Shown here piece after piece: positions 9,312 through 18,454 of a DNA stretch of 64,000 bases (its first letter is position 1; each line of letters begins with the position of its first letter). The notes beneath the pieces were generated by a model. It saw only the letters and a program-made list of their open reading frames with translations. It did not search any database and was not told the origin of the DNA. The DNA is from JAVJRN01 sp040218415 (GTDB taxonomy: Bacteria; Bacteroidota; Bacteroidia; Cytophagales; Cyclobacteriaceae), in contig JAVJRN010000067.1 in the NCBI GenBank assembly GCA_040218415.1, forward strand, positions 124,001-188,000, written 5' to 3'. The position numbers were made by a program, and so were the translations under genes.

Positions 9312-9608
9312 TGTAGTGCAAGGATTTGAAGTCGGTGTATTTTATCGAAAGATCCGAAACAAATTCAATAATCGTTCGAAAAACTGGCGAAAACTTCATG
9401 TTTTGGCGACTTTAGGTTGGCCAATTCTTCTGTTGAGAGGATAATATTTCATCAAAAATTGTGGAGTGCAAACTTGAGCGAACGTACTAATAAGCTTGAT
9501 ATTTTTGTTTTTTATCAAATAGTGAGGGTTCGGTTTCACAGTGTATCAAAACCTTAGCTTGGTTATCTCTGTTACGATTCCATTGTAGAATTAACTAATA
9601 GAAAAAAT

Positions 9609-10055
9609 ATGCTTACTTGGAAAAAAATATTGGATTTCACTAAAAAAGGTAATCCAACACCAGATAATAAAGTAATCAAAACCGAAGAGGAGTGGAAGGA
9701 GCAACTTAGCGAGGAAGAGTTTAGGGTCACCCGGAAAAAGGGTACAGAACGGCCTTACAGCTCAGATATTTGTAGCAAGTTTGAGCCTGGAGCTTACCAA
9801 TGTGTTTGTTGCGGAACACTGCTTTTTGATGCTGGAGAAAAATTTGAAAGTGGCACAGGTTGGCCATCATTTACGCAACCAACCAAAGAAAATGCCATTG
9901 CTTACATTAGCGATAATTCACATTTTATGTCTCGAATTGAAACCGTATGTAATTCATGTGAAGCGCATTTAGGTCATGTTTTTCCTGATGGCCCTGAACC
10001 TTCAGGTTTAAGGTATTGCATGAATGCGGTCGCATTAAAAAAGGTGGATGAATAA
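9609..10055 (+). CDS. msrB: Peptide-methionine (R)-S-oxide reductase MsrB
   Basis: Reduces methionine-R-sulfoxide in oxidised proteins. The 148-aa protein shows the full MsrB domain. The zinc site is formed by Cys65/Cys68 (YQCVCCG) and Cys114/Cys117 (CNSCEAHLGHVFPDGP). Further hallmarks are FESGTGWPSF (79-88) and the catalytic Cys137 in GLRYCMN. No signal peptide is present, so it is cytoplasmic. It is not fused to MsrA. A long perfect hairpin lies 17 nt after the stop. Confidence 0.95.
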   Translation: MLTWKKILDFTKKGNPTPDNKVIKTEEEWKEQLSEEEFRVTRKKGTERPYSSDICSKFEPGAYQCVCCGTLLFDAGEKFESGTGWPSFTQPTKENAIAYISDNSHFMSRIETVCNSCEAHLGHVFPDGPEPSGLRYCMNAVALKKVDE

Positions 10056-10071
10056 AATTCCGTAAGGGTTC

Positions 10072-10107
10072 ACATGTTCTGGCTTGGAAAGAAGAGCCAG
10101 AACATGT
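10072..10107. terminator. Perfect 13-bp hairpin between convergent genes
   Basis: ACATGTTCTGGCT (10072-10084) pairs perfectly with AGCCAGAACATGT (10095-10107) around a 10-nt loop. It sits between the ends of msrB (+) and the convergent lipoprotein gene (-). There is no long T tract on either side, so it may act as a Rho-type or bidirectional barrier rather than a classical terminator. Confidence 0.55.
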
Positions 10108-10156
10108 CTTGATTATCGCTTGGATTCTATTCTAATAATCTGGGTATAATTCTGTG

Positions 10157-10546
10157 TTAATCTTTCTCCAGAGTCTCTTTTAAGTCGTCGAATAAGTCAT
10201 TAAAACTTGATTCTGCCTTTTTAGAAAGTTTTTTGAAGTCTGATTGTACTTGCTTGAAATCCTTTTCAGAGCTATTTTCTAGCTTTTTGAGAGCACTTTT
10301 GAGTTCGTCAGACTTATCTTCAAGTGATGATTTAGTCTTCTTGAGAAGTCGCTCTTTTAGCCCTTTACTATCCTTGATTTTTGCATCGAGCTCATCAATA
10401 GAATCATCAATTTTTTCCTTAAGCGCGGCTAATTCTTTTTGCATTTCTGCTTTTTCACCTTTGCTACCTTGATTGGTGTCACAAGCGACAAGAAAAGTCA
10501 AGGAAATAGCGGCTATAATCATCAATTTAAAAATGGATCTGAACAT
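10157..10546 (-). CDS. Small coiled-coil lipoprotein
   Basis: A 129-aa protein with a signal peptide and lipobox FLVACD (Cys near residue 22). A long charged amphipathic helix follows (about residues 30-125, rich in Lys, Glu, Asp and Leu with heptad spacing). It is probably a periplasmic or outer-membrane-anchored coiled-coil, comparable in design to Lpp-like or YtxH-like stress proteins. No specific family is recognised. Confidence 0.78.
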   Translation of the reverse strand: MFRSIFKLMIIAAISLTFLVACDTNQGSKGEKAEMQKELAALKEKIDDSIDELDAKIKDSKGLKERLLKKTKSSLEDKSDELKSALKKLENSSEKDFKQVQSDFKKLSKKAESSFNDLFDDLKETLEKD

Positions 10547-10819
10547 GATTTTTGAAGTAAAATGATTTGAGCCCGAAATTTAACCAATTATTCATTTTCA
10601 AAATAGGAGTTTAAGGTTTTGTGGAAATTTTACGCTGGATTCAACACTGCTTTCTCTTCTTTATTAATAGTCTAGATCAGTTCAAGAAACTTTTAACAAT
10701 CAATTATGGGATTGGTGAGTTATATAAACTGAAGTTTTTTCAATTGGCTGCCATTTATTTTAAAAAATGAATACTGAATCGTCCTATTTTAATAATAATT
10801 TGCCTGATAACTCAGAAAA

Positions 10820-11392
10820 ATGTTAAAAAGACTTTTTAGAATACTTTTCAGGCTGAATGGATGGACGCTTCACCAGCCATGTCCGAAAGAAGCGGGAAAT
10901 TGTGTAATGGTAGCTGCACCACATACAAGCAATTGGGACTTTGTTTTTGCCATCAGTGCGCTGGATCAATTAAAGTTAAATCCACGATTTACAATCAAAA
11001 AGGAGTTTAATGTGTTCCTATTAGGTCCAATGATTCAAAACTTAGGCGCCATTTGGATTGATCGCCACAAAGCCAAAAAACTTGGGATGACCGATTTTAT
11101 GAAGTCACTTTTTGATGAAAATGCAAATAGTGATTTAGCCATAGTGGTCACTCCTGAGGCCACACGTTCAAGAGTGAGCCAATGGAAAACAGGATTCTAC
11201 TATGCTGCTTTAAAGGCAAAAGTACCTATTTGCTTAGCTTTTATGGATTATGAAAAAAAAGTAACTGGAGTTGGGATGTGCTTTATTCCGACAGGAGATA
11301 TCAATCAGGACTTAGGTTTGATTATGGATTATTACAAGACGATTCATCCCAAGTTTCCAGAGAATTTCTCCACTGATGAACGTTACTCATAA
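10820..11392 (+). CDS. Lysophospholipid/1-acyl-glycerol-3-phosphate acyltransferase family
   Basis: A 190-aa PlsC-like acyltransferase. The catalytic motif HTSNWD (His35...Asp40) is followed by the block FNVFLLGPMIQNLGAIWIDRHKA and the block VVTPEATRSRVSQWKTGFYYAALKAKVPI, in which PEATRS replaces the usual PEGTRS. It is short compared with PlsC and lacks strong transmembrane helices. It resembles the glycerol acyltransferase proteins common in Bacteroidota that acylate lipids at the inner face of the membrane. The exact acceptor is unknown. The gene for a PNPOx-like protein follows after 31 nt. Confidence 0.85.
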   Translation: MLKRLFRILFRLNGWTLHQPCPKEAGNCVMVAAPHTSNWDFVFAISALDQLKLNPRFTIKKEFNVFLLGPMIQNLGAIWIDRHKAKKLGMTDFMKSLFDENANSDLAIVVTPEATRSRVSQWKTGFYYAALKAKVPICLAFMDYEKKVTGVGMCFIPTGDINQDLGLIMDYYKTIHPKFPENFSTDERYS

Positions 11393-11423
11393 TGTAGTGG
11401 TTTAAATAACAACTTTATATAGC

Positions 11424-11996
11424 ATGGTCATAACAGAGAATACTACACTAGAAGAATTAAAGAGAACCATCATCCAACGGTTAAAATTGGCTGTAAAAGA
11501 GCATGGTCACCCTTTTAAAAATTGTTCTCTAGCCACAGCAGGTGATCATGAATTGGATCTTCGCTATGTGGTTCTAAGGGAGGTCACCGACAAGCTTCAC
11601 CTTTTTATTTATACTGACGCTAGAACCCAAAAAGTAAAAGATATTAACATAAACCATGAGGTAGCTGCCTTGTTCTATGACCCTCAAGAAAAGTTACAAA
11701 TCAGGATTTTGGGTCATGCTAAAGTTCATTATCAAAATGAATTGGCAGAAGAAGCTTGGGAAAAAATTGACGTTAAGAATAGAAGAGACTACTTGTCCGC
11801 CAAGCGACCAGGTGAAGTGGTAGATACTCCTGATCAGGCCCATGAATGGCTTTCTGCAAGTGTTGGAGACTATTTTGCCATCATAGAAATTGTGCCTCAA
11901 AAAATGGATGTGTTGCAACTAAGTAAATCAGGGCATAGTCGCGCCCAATACCACTATCAATCGGACGAATGGAGTGGTTCTTGGATTGCTCCGTAA
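11424..11996 (+). CDS. Pyridoxamine 5'-phosphate oxidase-like flavoprotein
   Basis: A 190-aa split-barrel FMN-binding protein of the PNPOx superfamily. The segment LRYVVLREV...LHLFIYTDARTQKVKDIN matches the FMN-binding strand and helix of the family, followed by VAALFYDPQEKLQIRILGHAKV. Whether it oxidises PNP/PMP is unclear: it lacks an obvious full PdxH C-terminal signature and belongs rather to the broader pyridoxamine 5'-phosphate oxidase family. Cytoplasmic; probably co-transcribed with the acyltransferase gene upstream. Confidence 0.85.
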   Translation: MVITENTTLEELKRTIIQRLKLAVKEHGHPFKNCSLATAGDHELDLRYVVLREVTDKLHLFIYTDARTQKVKDININHEVAALFYDPQEKLQIRILGHAKVHYQNELAEEAWEKIDVKNRRDYLSAKRPGEVVDTPDQAHEWLSASVGDYFAIIEIVPQKMDVLQLSKSGHSRAQYHYQSDEWSGSWIAP

Positions 11997-12278
11997 AACA
12001 ATTTTAATCTTTCAGAGATTGTTTAAATACATGACCGCTTATTCAAGAATCTCCACATTGATGATGTTTTTTAACTTGGTTTAAATTCAACACACCTTAA
12101 AGCTATTCCAGTCATCATCGGGTTAAACTAACTATTGCTGACAGTTCACATACTGTACTTAGATTTTAATCAACTAAGGAGAAATAAGTAAATTGGAAAA
12201 GATTGTGATTATTGAAAGCAGCCTTTTCTTACAAAAAAACAGAAATATGACAGCACGATTCATTAAGAAAGTCAAAGC

Positions 12279-13085
12279 ATGAAAGAAGATGTTAGCGGTT
12301 TTATAGAAAAATTGATTCAAAATGGTGTAATCCTTCTTCCGAAGATCGTTGTGGCTATAATAGTCCTTGCAGTAGGTTATATCATCGCTCGAATCGTTGA
12401 GAAACTTGTTAGAAAGTTGATTGTCTATTTGAACCAAACCTTGAATGCTAAGCTTCAAGCGAGCCTTTTAAATGTGGATCTAAAAGCATCAGCCAAGTTC
12501 ATCTCAAAAATCATTTTTTGGTTTATTCTTTTATTGGCTGTATTAATCTGTTTGCAGATTTTAGATCTCAAGTTTCTAAGTTATTGGTTCGACAGATTGA
12601 TTGCCTATGTGCCCAATGTGATTGTGGCCGTGGTAATTATTTTCTTCGGCATCATTACCGGGCGTTTGTTAGGTGATTTGATCAAGTCGGCGGTTTCAAA
12701 AACCGGAATCGCCAACGGGTCGTACATGGGTAGGGCAGTAAGATACCTGATTCTCTTTGTGGCGGTTGTTGTCGCCTTGGATCAATTAGGTGTCAATATT
12801 GGATTTCTTACCAATCTTTTCCTTATCATACTTACTTCTTTATTATTTGGAGCTTCGCTTGCTTTTGGTCTAGGTGCAAAAAATTCGATTAAAAATATTT
12901 TCGGTTCCTACTATGTCAGAAAAACATTTGAAATAGGAATGAAAATAAGGTATGGTAAGCTAGAAGGCGTCATTGTTAAAATTAGCGAATATGCTATACT
13001 CATAGAGTCGCTAGATGGAGTGGTCGTTATACCTGCAAAGAACTTCAGTAATGAAAATATAACGATCGTTAAAGAAGAATTATGA
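12279..13085 (+). CDS. MscS-like small channel protein with TM-helix repeats
   Basis: A 268-aa membrane protein. Hydrophobic segments lie near residues 12-40, 74-95, 107-130 and 148-200, with two copies of the conserved TM-helix motif seen in CmpX/MscS-type proteins (VAIIVLAVGYIIARIVEKLV and VAVVIIFFGIITGRLLGDLI). The pore-like segment SLAFGLGAKNSIKNIFGSYYVRKTFEIG and a short beta domain follow. It ends by overlapping the next gene by 4 bp (ATGA). The position before two MgtE-type genes suggests a role in ion homeostasis. An 11-codon reading frame at 12247 ends exactly on this start codon. Confidence 0.82.
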   Translation: MKEDVSGFIEKLIQNGVILLPKIVVAIIVLAVGYIIARIVEKLVRKLIVYLNQTLNAKLQASLLNVDLKASAKFISKIIFWFILLLAVLICLQILDLKFLSYWFDRLIAYVPNVIVAVVIIFFGIITGRLLGDLIKSAVSKTGIANGSYMGRAVRYLILFVAVVVALDQLGVNIGFLTNLFLIILTSLLFGASLAFGLGAKNSIKNIFGSYYVRKTFEIGMKIRYGKLEGVIVKISEYAILIESLDGVVVIPAKNFSNENITIVKEEL

Positions 13086-13912
13086 TAGATACTGATCAAC
13101 TATTAATCAGTCAATTTTTCAAGGAACATGAAGATTTGGCTGTCAAACATATAGAAGGGCTTGATTTAAAAGTCATTGTAGAATTGGTTGAGAATCTTTC
13201 TTTGGAACAGGCAAGGATACTTTTAACCAAAATGAGTGCTTTTAAGGCATCTAGAGCACTTGAAAAGATACAGATTAAAAGAGCGGCATTATTAATTTCC
13301 ACTTTGGCACCACTGACTATTCAGTCTTTATTAAGAATGATCAATGGAAATGTCCGAGACAATATTTTAAATCAACTCTCACCCGAGCAAGGGGCATATT
13401 TACGTAAGTCATTGGAGTATCCAAAAGACCGGGTTGGTGCGCATATTGAACCTCTTGTCATGACTTTGGCTGGTCGAATGACCATCGAAAACAGTCTTAA
13501 ATTAATTATTGAAGGTGGTGTGAAAATACAACCCCATATTTTTATAACAAATGATCGAAAAAAGCTCACTGGCTATGTAGAACTCAATGACTTAATACAT
13601 GGAGAGAAGCATCTGCTAATCAGGTCGATACAAAAAAAAATAAAACGCCCAGCTCTCGCTGATATGGGTATCAATGATTTGTTGGAAAGGTGGGACGATG
13701 CTCTGGTAAACATGCCGGTAGTGGATGTAGAAGGTATATTTATTGGGTCGGTATCAAAAGTGATTTTAAATGAAATTAGTCATGTCACTAGAAATCGTAA
13801 GAATGTAGATAATGCTGCTATAAAAGCGGGAAACGCTCTAGGAGAACTTTACTTAATAGGGTTGAGCAGCCTATTGGGTAGCCCTTCAGAATCGGATAAT
13901 ACAACTATTTAA
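13082..13912 (+). CDS. Soluble MgtE-like protein (N-domain plus degenerate CBS pair)
   Basis: A 276-aa protein without transmembrane helices. Residues about 1-115 resemble the superhelical MgtE N domain (LSLEQARILLTKMSAFKASRALEKI). They are followed by the SLEYPKDRVGAHIEPLVMTL segment, equivalent to the YPxxSAGxxM entry to the CBS pair in MgtE, and by two weak CBS-like repeats (to about 235). The channel domain is missing. It overlaps the MscS-like gene by 4 bp and lies 16 nt before mgtE. It may therefore be a regulatory partner of the transporter, which is inference. Confidence 0.8.
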   Translation: MIDTDQLLISQFFKEHEDLAVKHIEGLDLKVIVELVENLSLEQARILLTKMSAFKASRALEKIQIKRAALLISTLAPLTIQSLLRMINGNVRDNILNQLSPEQGAYLRKSLEYPKDRVGAHIEPLVMTLAGRMTIENSLKLIIEGGVKIQPHIFITNDRKKLTGYVELNDLIHGEKHLLIRSIQKKIKRPALADMGINDLLERWDDALVNMPVVDVEGIFIGSVSKVILNEISHVTRNRKNVDNAAIKAGNALGELYLIGLSSLLGSPSESDNTTI

Positions 13913-13928
13913 ATCTAAGGATCATTTT

Positions 13929-15236
13929 ATGGAAACATCATTGATTAAACAAGACCTAGCCAGTTATTATTTGTCTCTTTTTCCGTACGAAGCAGCCTCG
14001 ACATTGAATAAAGCGGATGCGGAAGAAATCTTACGATACTTGAATCAGTTAGATGATGAACAAGGGGAAGAAGTTTTAAGGCATTTGAGTCCAGATGTAC
14101 AAGCTTCTGTTTTAGAAGAAATGGATGAAACCTATTTTTTGGCACTCTTCAATCGTATCGATTCTTATTCGGCGGCCAAGTTTCTTTCTCGATTAAGTAC
14201 ATCGTCAATCAATTCCAGAATACTACTTTTATCAGATCAAAAGCAAAAAGCGATTAGGGAAATGCTAACCTACCCGTCAGATTCCGCAGGTTTTTTGATG
14301 GATACGCGAATAATTACCTTCAATCCTGAGGACACGGTACACGATGTTCTTCAAAAAATGAGATCAATCGGAGATCGTAAAATCGTCAATATCTATGTTG
14401 TCGATAGTCTGGGAATACTTTTAGGGAAAATATTCATACAAACAATCGCGATTTCACCACTTAAGACTCAACTGGAATCGTTGCTAGCACCTTGCGCGAG
14501 TGTTCAAGTCATGTCACCGGCTGAAGATGTAGTTACACTATTTGAAAAAGGTATAAATATCAATCTTCCAGTACTAGATTTAGATGGAACGTTATTAGGG
14601 ATTATCAGAAATGACGCACTAATTACCGCCACGCAAGAAGATGCCTCGGAAGATGTTATGGCCATGTTTGGTGCTGGTCGTGAAGAAAGGGCATTATCCA
14701 GCCCTTGGTACGCCATAAAGAAACGATTGCCTTGGTTACAGATAAATCTTGCCACGGCGTTTTTAGCGGCTTCCATTGTTGGCGTTTTTGAAGACACTAT
14801 TGCTAAAGTCACCGTTTTGGCGGTTTTCCTTCCGGTAGTAGCTGGTCAATCGGGAAATACAGGATCACAAGCACTAGCTGTGACAATGAGAGGTCTTGCA
14901 CTCCGAGAGTTTCAACCTTCACAATGGTGGAAAGTAGCGAGAAAAGAAGTTGTAGTTGGTTTTGTCAATGGTATTGCTGTAGCATTCACCACCTCAATAA
15001 TCGTCTTCTTTTGGGCTTCCTCATTTGGTCTTGCTTTGGTCATTGGCTCTTCTATGGTGTTGTCAATGGTTATCGCGGGTTTCTCTGGAGCTGTGGTGCC
15101 CATTGTACTGAAAGTATTTGGCCAAGATCCTGCGCAATCGTCTTCCATCGTATTAACGACTGTAACCGATATTATGGGTTTCCTAAGTTTCTTAGGGTTG
15201 ACCACTCTGTTGGGCTCAGCATTAGGTATTCTTTAA
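13929..15236 (+). CDS. mgtE: Magnesium transporter MgtE
   Basis: Mg2+ channel/transporter of the inner membrane, 435 aa. Cytoplasmic N domain (1-110), CBS pair (about 115-235; note YPSDSAGFLMDTR, the standard CBS entry), the connecting plug helix, and five membrane helices from about 265 onward. The hallmark pore segment LPVVAGQSGNTGSQALAVTMRGLAL is intact. Third gene of a tightly spaced set: MscS-like channel, soluble MgtE-like protein, mgtE. A rimK-type gene follows after 36 nt. Confidence 0.95.
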   Translation: METSLIKQDLASYYLSLFPYEAASTLNKADAEEILRYLNQLDDEQGEEVLRHLSPDVQASVLEEMDETYFLALFNRIDSYSAAKFLSRLSTSSINSRILLLSDQKQKAIREMLTYPSDSAGFLMDTRIITFNPEDTVHDVLQKMRSIGDRKIVNIYVVDSLGILLGKIFIQTIAISPLKTQLESLLAPCASVQVMSPAEDVVTLFEKGININLPVLDLDGTLLGIIRNDALITATQEDASEDVMAMFGAGREERALSSPWYAIKKRLPWLQINLATAFLAASIVGVFEDTIAKVTVLAVFLPVVAGQSGNTGSQALAVTMRGLALREFQPSQWWKVARKEVVVGFVNGIAVAFTTSIIVFFWASSFGLALVIGSSMVLSMVIAGFSGAVVPIVLKVFGQDPAQSSSIVLTTVTDIMGFLSFLGLTTLLGSALGIL

Positions 15237-15272
15237 ATAGTAATAATTTTTAAACATAAATAGATAACAAAC

Positions 15273-16151
15273 ATGAAAATTGCCGTATTATCCAGAAATC
15301 CAAAACTGTATTCTACCCGAAGACTGGTTGAAGCCATTGAAGAAAAAGGCCATGAGAGTGTGGTTATCGACCACTTAAGGTGCGATATCGTCATGGATGA
15401 CATTGGGCCTATTATTTTTCATAAGGGAGAAAAACTAACTGATATCGATGCGATCATTCCAAGGATTGGCGCATCAGTAACCTATTATGGTACTGCTGTG
15501 GTGCGACAGTTCGAGATGATGAATATATTTTCTGCCGTGGAATCACAGGCCATTACTCGATCGAGAGATAAACTGAGAAGCTTACAGATTTTATCAAGAT
15601 CAGGTGTGAGGTTGCCGAAAACGGCTTTCACAAACTATAGCAAAGAAGACAATCAAGTGCTCAATCATATTGGTCATGCACCTTTGATCATCAAACTGCT
15701 CGAAGGAACACAGGGCCTAGGAGTAGTCTTGGCTGAAACAGATAAGGCGGCAAAGTCGGTAGTTGAGGCATTTGATAGTTTGAAAACACGCGTGATCCTC
15801 CAAGAATTTATTGAAGAAGCAGGAGGAGCCGATATTCGAGCCTTTATTGTCAATGGTGAAATAGTAGGTGCAATGAAAAGGCAAGGAAAAGAAGGAGAGT
15901 TTCGATCCAATCTTCATAGGGGTGGTCATGCCAATATCATCGAATTGTCTGAGGAAGAGAAATCTACGGCTTTGAATGCAGCCAAGTCAATGGGACTGGC
16001 CATAGCGGGGGTTGATATGTTACAGTCAAAACGTGGACCGATGGTTTTAGAAGTAAACTCATCACCTGGACTGGAGGGCATAGAAGGCGCAACGGGAGTC
16101 AACGTAGCGGGTAAGATTATAGAATATATAGAGCAGTCCCTAGCTAAATAA
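15273..16151 (+). CDS. rimK: RimK-family ATP-grasp ligase (ribosomal protein S6 glutamate ligase type)
   Basis: A 292-aa ATP-grasp enzyme that adds glutamate residues to a protein C-terminus (S6 in E. coli) or a related substrate. Family features include RSRDKLRSLQILSRSGVRLPKT at the start of the ATP-grasp fold, IIKLLEGTQGLGVVLA (the flexible phosphate loop), VILQEFI, DIRAFIVNGEIVGAM, EFRSNLHRGG and the Mg2+-binding VLEVNSSPGLEGIEGATG. The length agrees with RimK (300 aa). It follows mgtE closely. A zinc deacylase of the type often found near rimK is encoded 1.3 kb downstream on the other strand. Confidence 0.92.
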   Translation: MKIAVLSRNPKLYSTRRLVEAIEEKGHESVVIDHLRCDIVMDDIGPIIFHKGEKLTDIDAIIPRIGASVTYYGTAVVRQFEMMNIFSAVESQAITRSRDKLRSLQILSRSGVRLPKTAFTNYSKEDNQVLNHIGHAPLIIKLLEGTQGLGVVLAETDKAAKSVVEAFDSLKTRVILQEFIEEAGGADIRAFIVNGEIVGAMKRQGKEGEFRSNLHRGGHANIIELSEEEKSTALNAAKSMGLAIAGVDMLQSKRGPMVLEVNSSPGLEGIEGATGVNVAGKIIEYIEQSLAK

Positions 16152-16324
16152 ATTTGTTTCCGATAAGAATTTGGCAAGCCTTATTTTTATTGAATGAAAA
16201 GTTCAAGACAGCTAATAGTGGTAATTCTTAGTCTGGCTTTTTGAATACTTCTTTTGATAACTATATTTTACCTTCATATTTGGGTAAATATGTTTCTATT
16301 TCAATTATAAAAGTCATGTCCTAA

Positions 16325-17386
16325 GTGTACATCAAGAAAAAATACAGTTTCAAAAATATGGTGAGTTGGACGCGGCGAGAGCTGCGTTTTTTCACCATAT
16401 ATTCTATCATTATTGCTTTTGGATACGAAGTTTTGGGCTTTACTTGGGCTCAGCTTCCATGGACTCCTTTAGCAATGATCGGTACTGCTGTGGCTTTTCT
16501 AATAGGTTTTCAAAGTAATGCGGCATATGGGAGAATATGGGAAGCACGACAAATATGGGGAGGAATAGTCAACGATTCTAGATCAATAGCGATTATGGTA
16601 ATCGACATGGTCAATAATGATTATTGCGACCAACATTTAACCGAAAACGATTTACATGATCATAAGAGAACGATCATCTATCGTCATTTTGCATGGATAA
16701 CTGCGCTTCGTTACGCCATGAGGTCTGAGCGCCCTTGGGAATCCTTGAGAAATGCCAAAGCCAACAAAAAATGGAGGGATTTAATTTATGTGCCTGAATT
16801 TAAAACCACTTTAGAAGACGAGTTGGAGAAGTATCTATCTCCGGAAGAGAAGAAAATTGTGCTGGCTACAACGAATAAATCTGCAGCGATCATGAAATTG
16901 CAATCTTCTCATCTTTTGGCGCTAAGGCGATCAGGAAATTTATGGGAGTTTTCTTTTCTTGAACTACAAAATAAAATTTCAGATTTGATAGCTCATCAGG
17001 GCAAGTCAGAGCGCATAAAGAACTTTCCTTATCCCAGGCAATTTGCCACCATCGGCAATGATTTTGTTAATTTATTCATCTTGTTACTTCCTTTCGGAGT
17101 AATACCAGAATTCGCTAAAATAGGACTCAACTTTCTGGATACTTTTCCTTTAGTGGCCTCTAATTTTGTGTGGCTGGGAATTCCTTTTAATATTATTATT
17201 TGCTGGATTTTTAATACAATGTTACGAATTGGTACAGTAGGAGAGAACCCCTTCGAAGGATCGGTAAATGACGTGCCTATTTCAACCATATCTAGAGGAA
17301 TTGAAATCGATTTGAGAGAGATGCTTGGCGAAACTGGGTCAACGATTCCAGAACAATATCCAATAACGATGGATTGCCAGATGTGA
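16325..17386 (+). CDS. Bestrophin-like (UPF0187) anion channel family protein
   Basis: A 353-aa membrane protein. The N-terminal half contains the typical bestrophin pattern LIGFQSNAAYGRIWEARQIWGGIVNDSR. The second half has YPRQFATIGNDFVNLFILLLPFGVIPE and the NPFEGSVNDVPISTISRGIEIDLREMLGE ending found in bacterial bestrophins. Family members form pentameric anion or cation channels. The GTG at 16325 is the longest start; the ATG 11 codons later (16358) is a possible alternative. A weakly spaced monocistronic gene. Confidence 0.88.
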   Translation: MYIKKKYSFKNMVSWTRRELRFFTIYSIIIAFGYEVLGFTWAQLPWTPLAMIGTAVAFLIGFQSNAAYGRIWEARQIWGGIVNDSRSIAIMVIDMVNNDYCDQHLTENDLHDHKRTIIYRHFAWITALRYAMRSERPWESLRNAKANKKWRDLIYVPEFKTTLEDELEKYLSPEEKKIVLATTNKSAAIMKLQSSHLLALRRSGNLWEFSFLELQNKISDLIAHQGKSERIKNFPYPRQFATIGNDFVNLFILLLPFGVIPEFAKIGLNFLDTFPLVASNFVWLGIPFNIIICWIFNTMLRIGTVGENPFEGSVNDVPISTISRGIEIDLREMLGETGSTIPEQYPITMDCQM

Positions 17387-17429
17387 TAAGCTGGCAGTTC
17401 ATCAATAAAAAAGCGCCTCCGAGAAATAA

Positions 17430-18383
17430 TTAAACGGCTCCTAAATGCACAATTGCATCACCTTGATGCACAATTGGATTATTGTTCAACCCAATCACAT
17501 ATCCATCAAAAGGACTTTTAATTTGCAGTTTAAATGCGCCGAAAGGATCTGAGATATAACCAATGAGATGATTTTTTTTAACGAATTCACCACTTTTAAC
17601 ATCAGTAAGAAATAACCCAGAGGCACGAGATCGTATCCACGAACTGTGTTTGACAAGTTGGTTTTGATATTTTGGTTTATGAGATTTGAAATGGGTCATT
17701 TTCATATGTCTCAAAAATCTTACTGCTCCTTCAATACCAATTTCAATTGCATGTTCATCAAAGCGAGCAGATTCACCACCTTCATAAACCAAGATTTTTT
17801 TACCCAGCCTAGCTGCTGATTTTCTGATAGATTTAGGTCTGTAAGCTGAGTCAATAGTAAACGGCGCATTAAAAGCCGCGGCTAACTCTGCATTTTCAGG
17901 GTCAGACATGACTGTTCTAATCTGAGGAAAGTTGGTTCTATCAGCACCACCTGTATGAAAGTCAAGTCCATAGTCAATCTTAGGAATGATATCTTTCATC
18001 AAATAGTAAGCTACTCTAGAAGCTAAGGAGCCATTTTTATTACCTGGAAACGACCTATTCACATCTTTTCCATCTGGTACGTACCGCGAAAAATGAATAA
18101 AACCATAGATATTGATTATTGGAATACAAATAATGGTACCGCGAACTGGAATATTCATCCCACGTTCTACCATTCGTCTTACAATCTCGATTCCGTTTAT
18201 TTCATCTCCATGCAACCCACCACTTAATAAAACAACCGGACCTGGATTTCTTGATCTAGAGACGGTTATAGGAATGTCAATCGGGGATAGTGAAGGAAGT
18301 TTTGCAATGTTTACGTCTATTCTTAACGTCTCTCCAGGGAGTATTTCTGTCCTGTTAATAATCATAATAAAAGGTGATTTCAA
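17430..18383 (-). CDS. Succinylglutamate desuccinylase/aspartoacylase family zinc hydrolase
   Basis: A 317-aa M14-like zinc amidohydrolase. Zinc ligands are visible as GGLHGDEINGIE (His58, Glu61) and DFHTGG (His143). The substrate-binding DVNRSFPG lies at 107-114 and the catalytic Glu probably in VYEGGE near 214. A biotinyl/lipoyl-like beta domain forms the C-terminal 70 residues (SGEFVKKNHLIGYISDPFG). The function could be removal of N-acyl groups or processing of RimK-type glutamylated products; proteins of this type often neighbour rimK. It is convergent with the bestrophin gene. Confidence 0.88.
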   Translation of the reverse strand: MKSPFIMIINRTEILPGETLRIDVNIAKLPSLSPIDIPITVSRSRNPGPVVLLSGGLHGDEINGIEIVRRMVERGMNIPVRGTIICIPIINIYGFIHFSRYVPDGKDVNRSFPGNKNGSLASRVAYYLMKDIIPKIDYGLDFHTGGADRTNFPQIRTVMSDPENAELAAAFNAPFTIDSAYRPKSIRKSAARLGKKILVYEGGESARFDEHAIEIGIEGAVRFLRHMKMTHFKSHKPKYQNQLVKHSSWIRSRASGLFLTDVKSGEFVKKNHLIGYISDPFGAFKLQIKSPFDGYVIGLNNNPIVHQGDAIVHLGAV

Positions 18384-18454
18384 TAAATCTAAGTCATATT
18401 TCCACCTAGAAGTTGAGATAAAATTTTATCGTTATTGATGAATATCCAAGCCAA

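Noticed and set aside
14924..15253. 109-aa frame overlapping mgtE
   Set aside because: Out-of-frame shadow of the conserved MgtE membrane domain.
16194..16244. Short hydrophobic peptide frame after rimK
   Set aside because: Looks like a signal-peptide fragment but stops after 16 codons; no continuing frame found.
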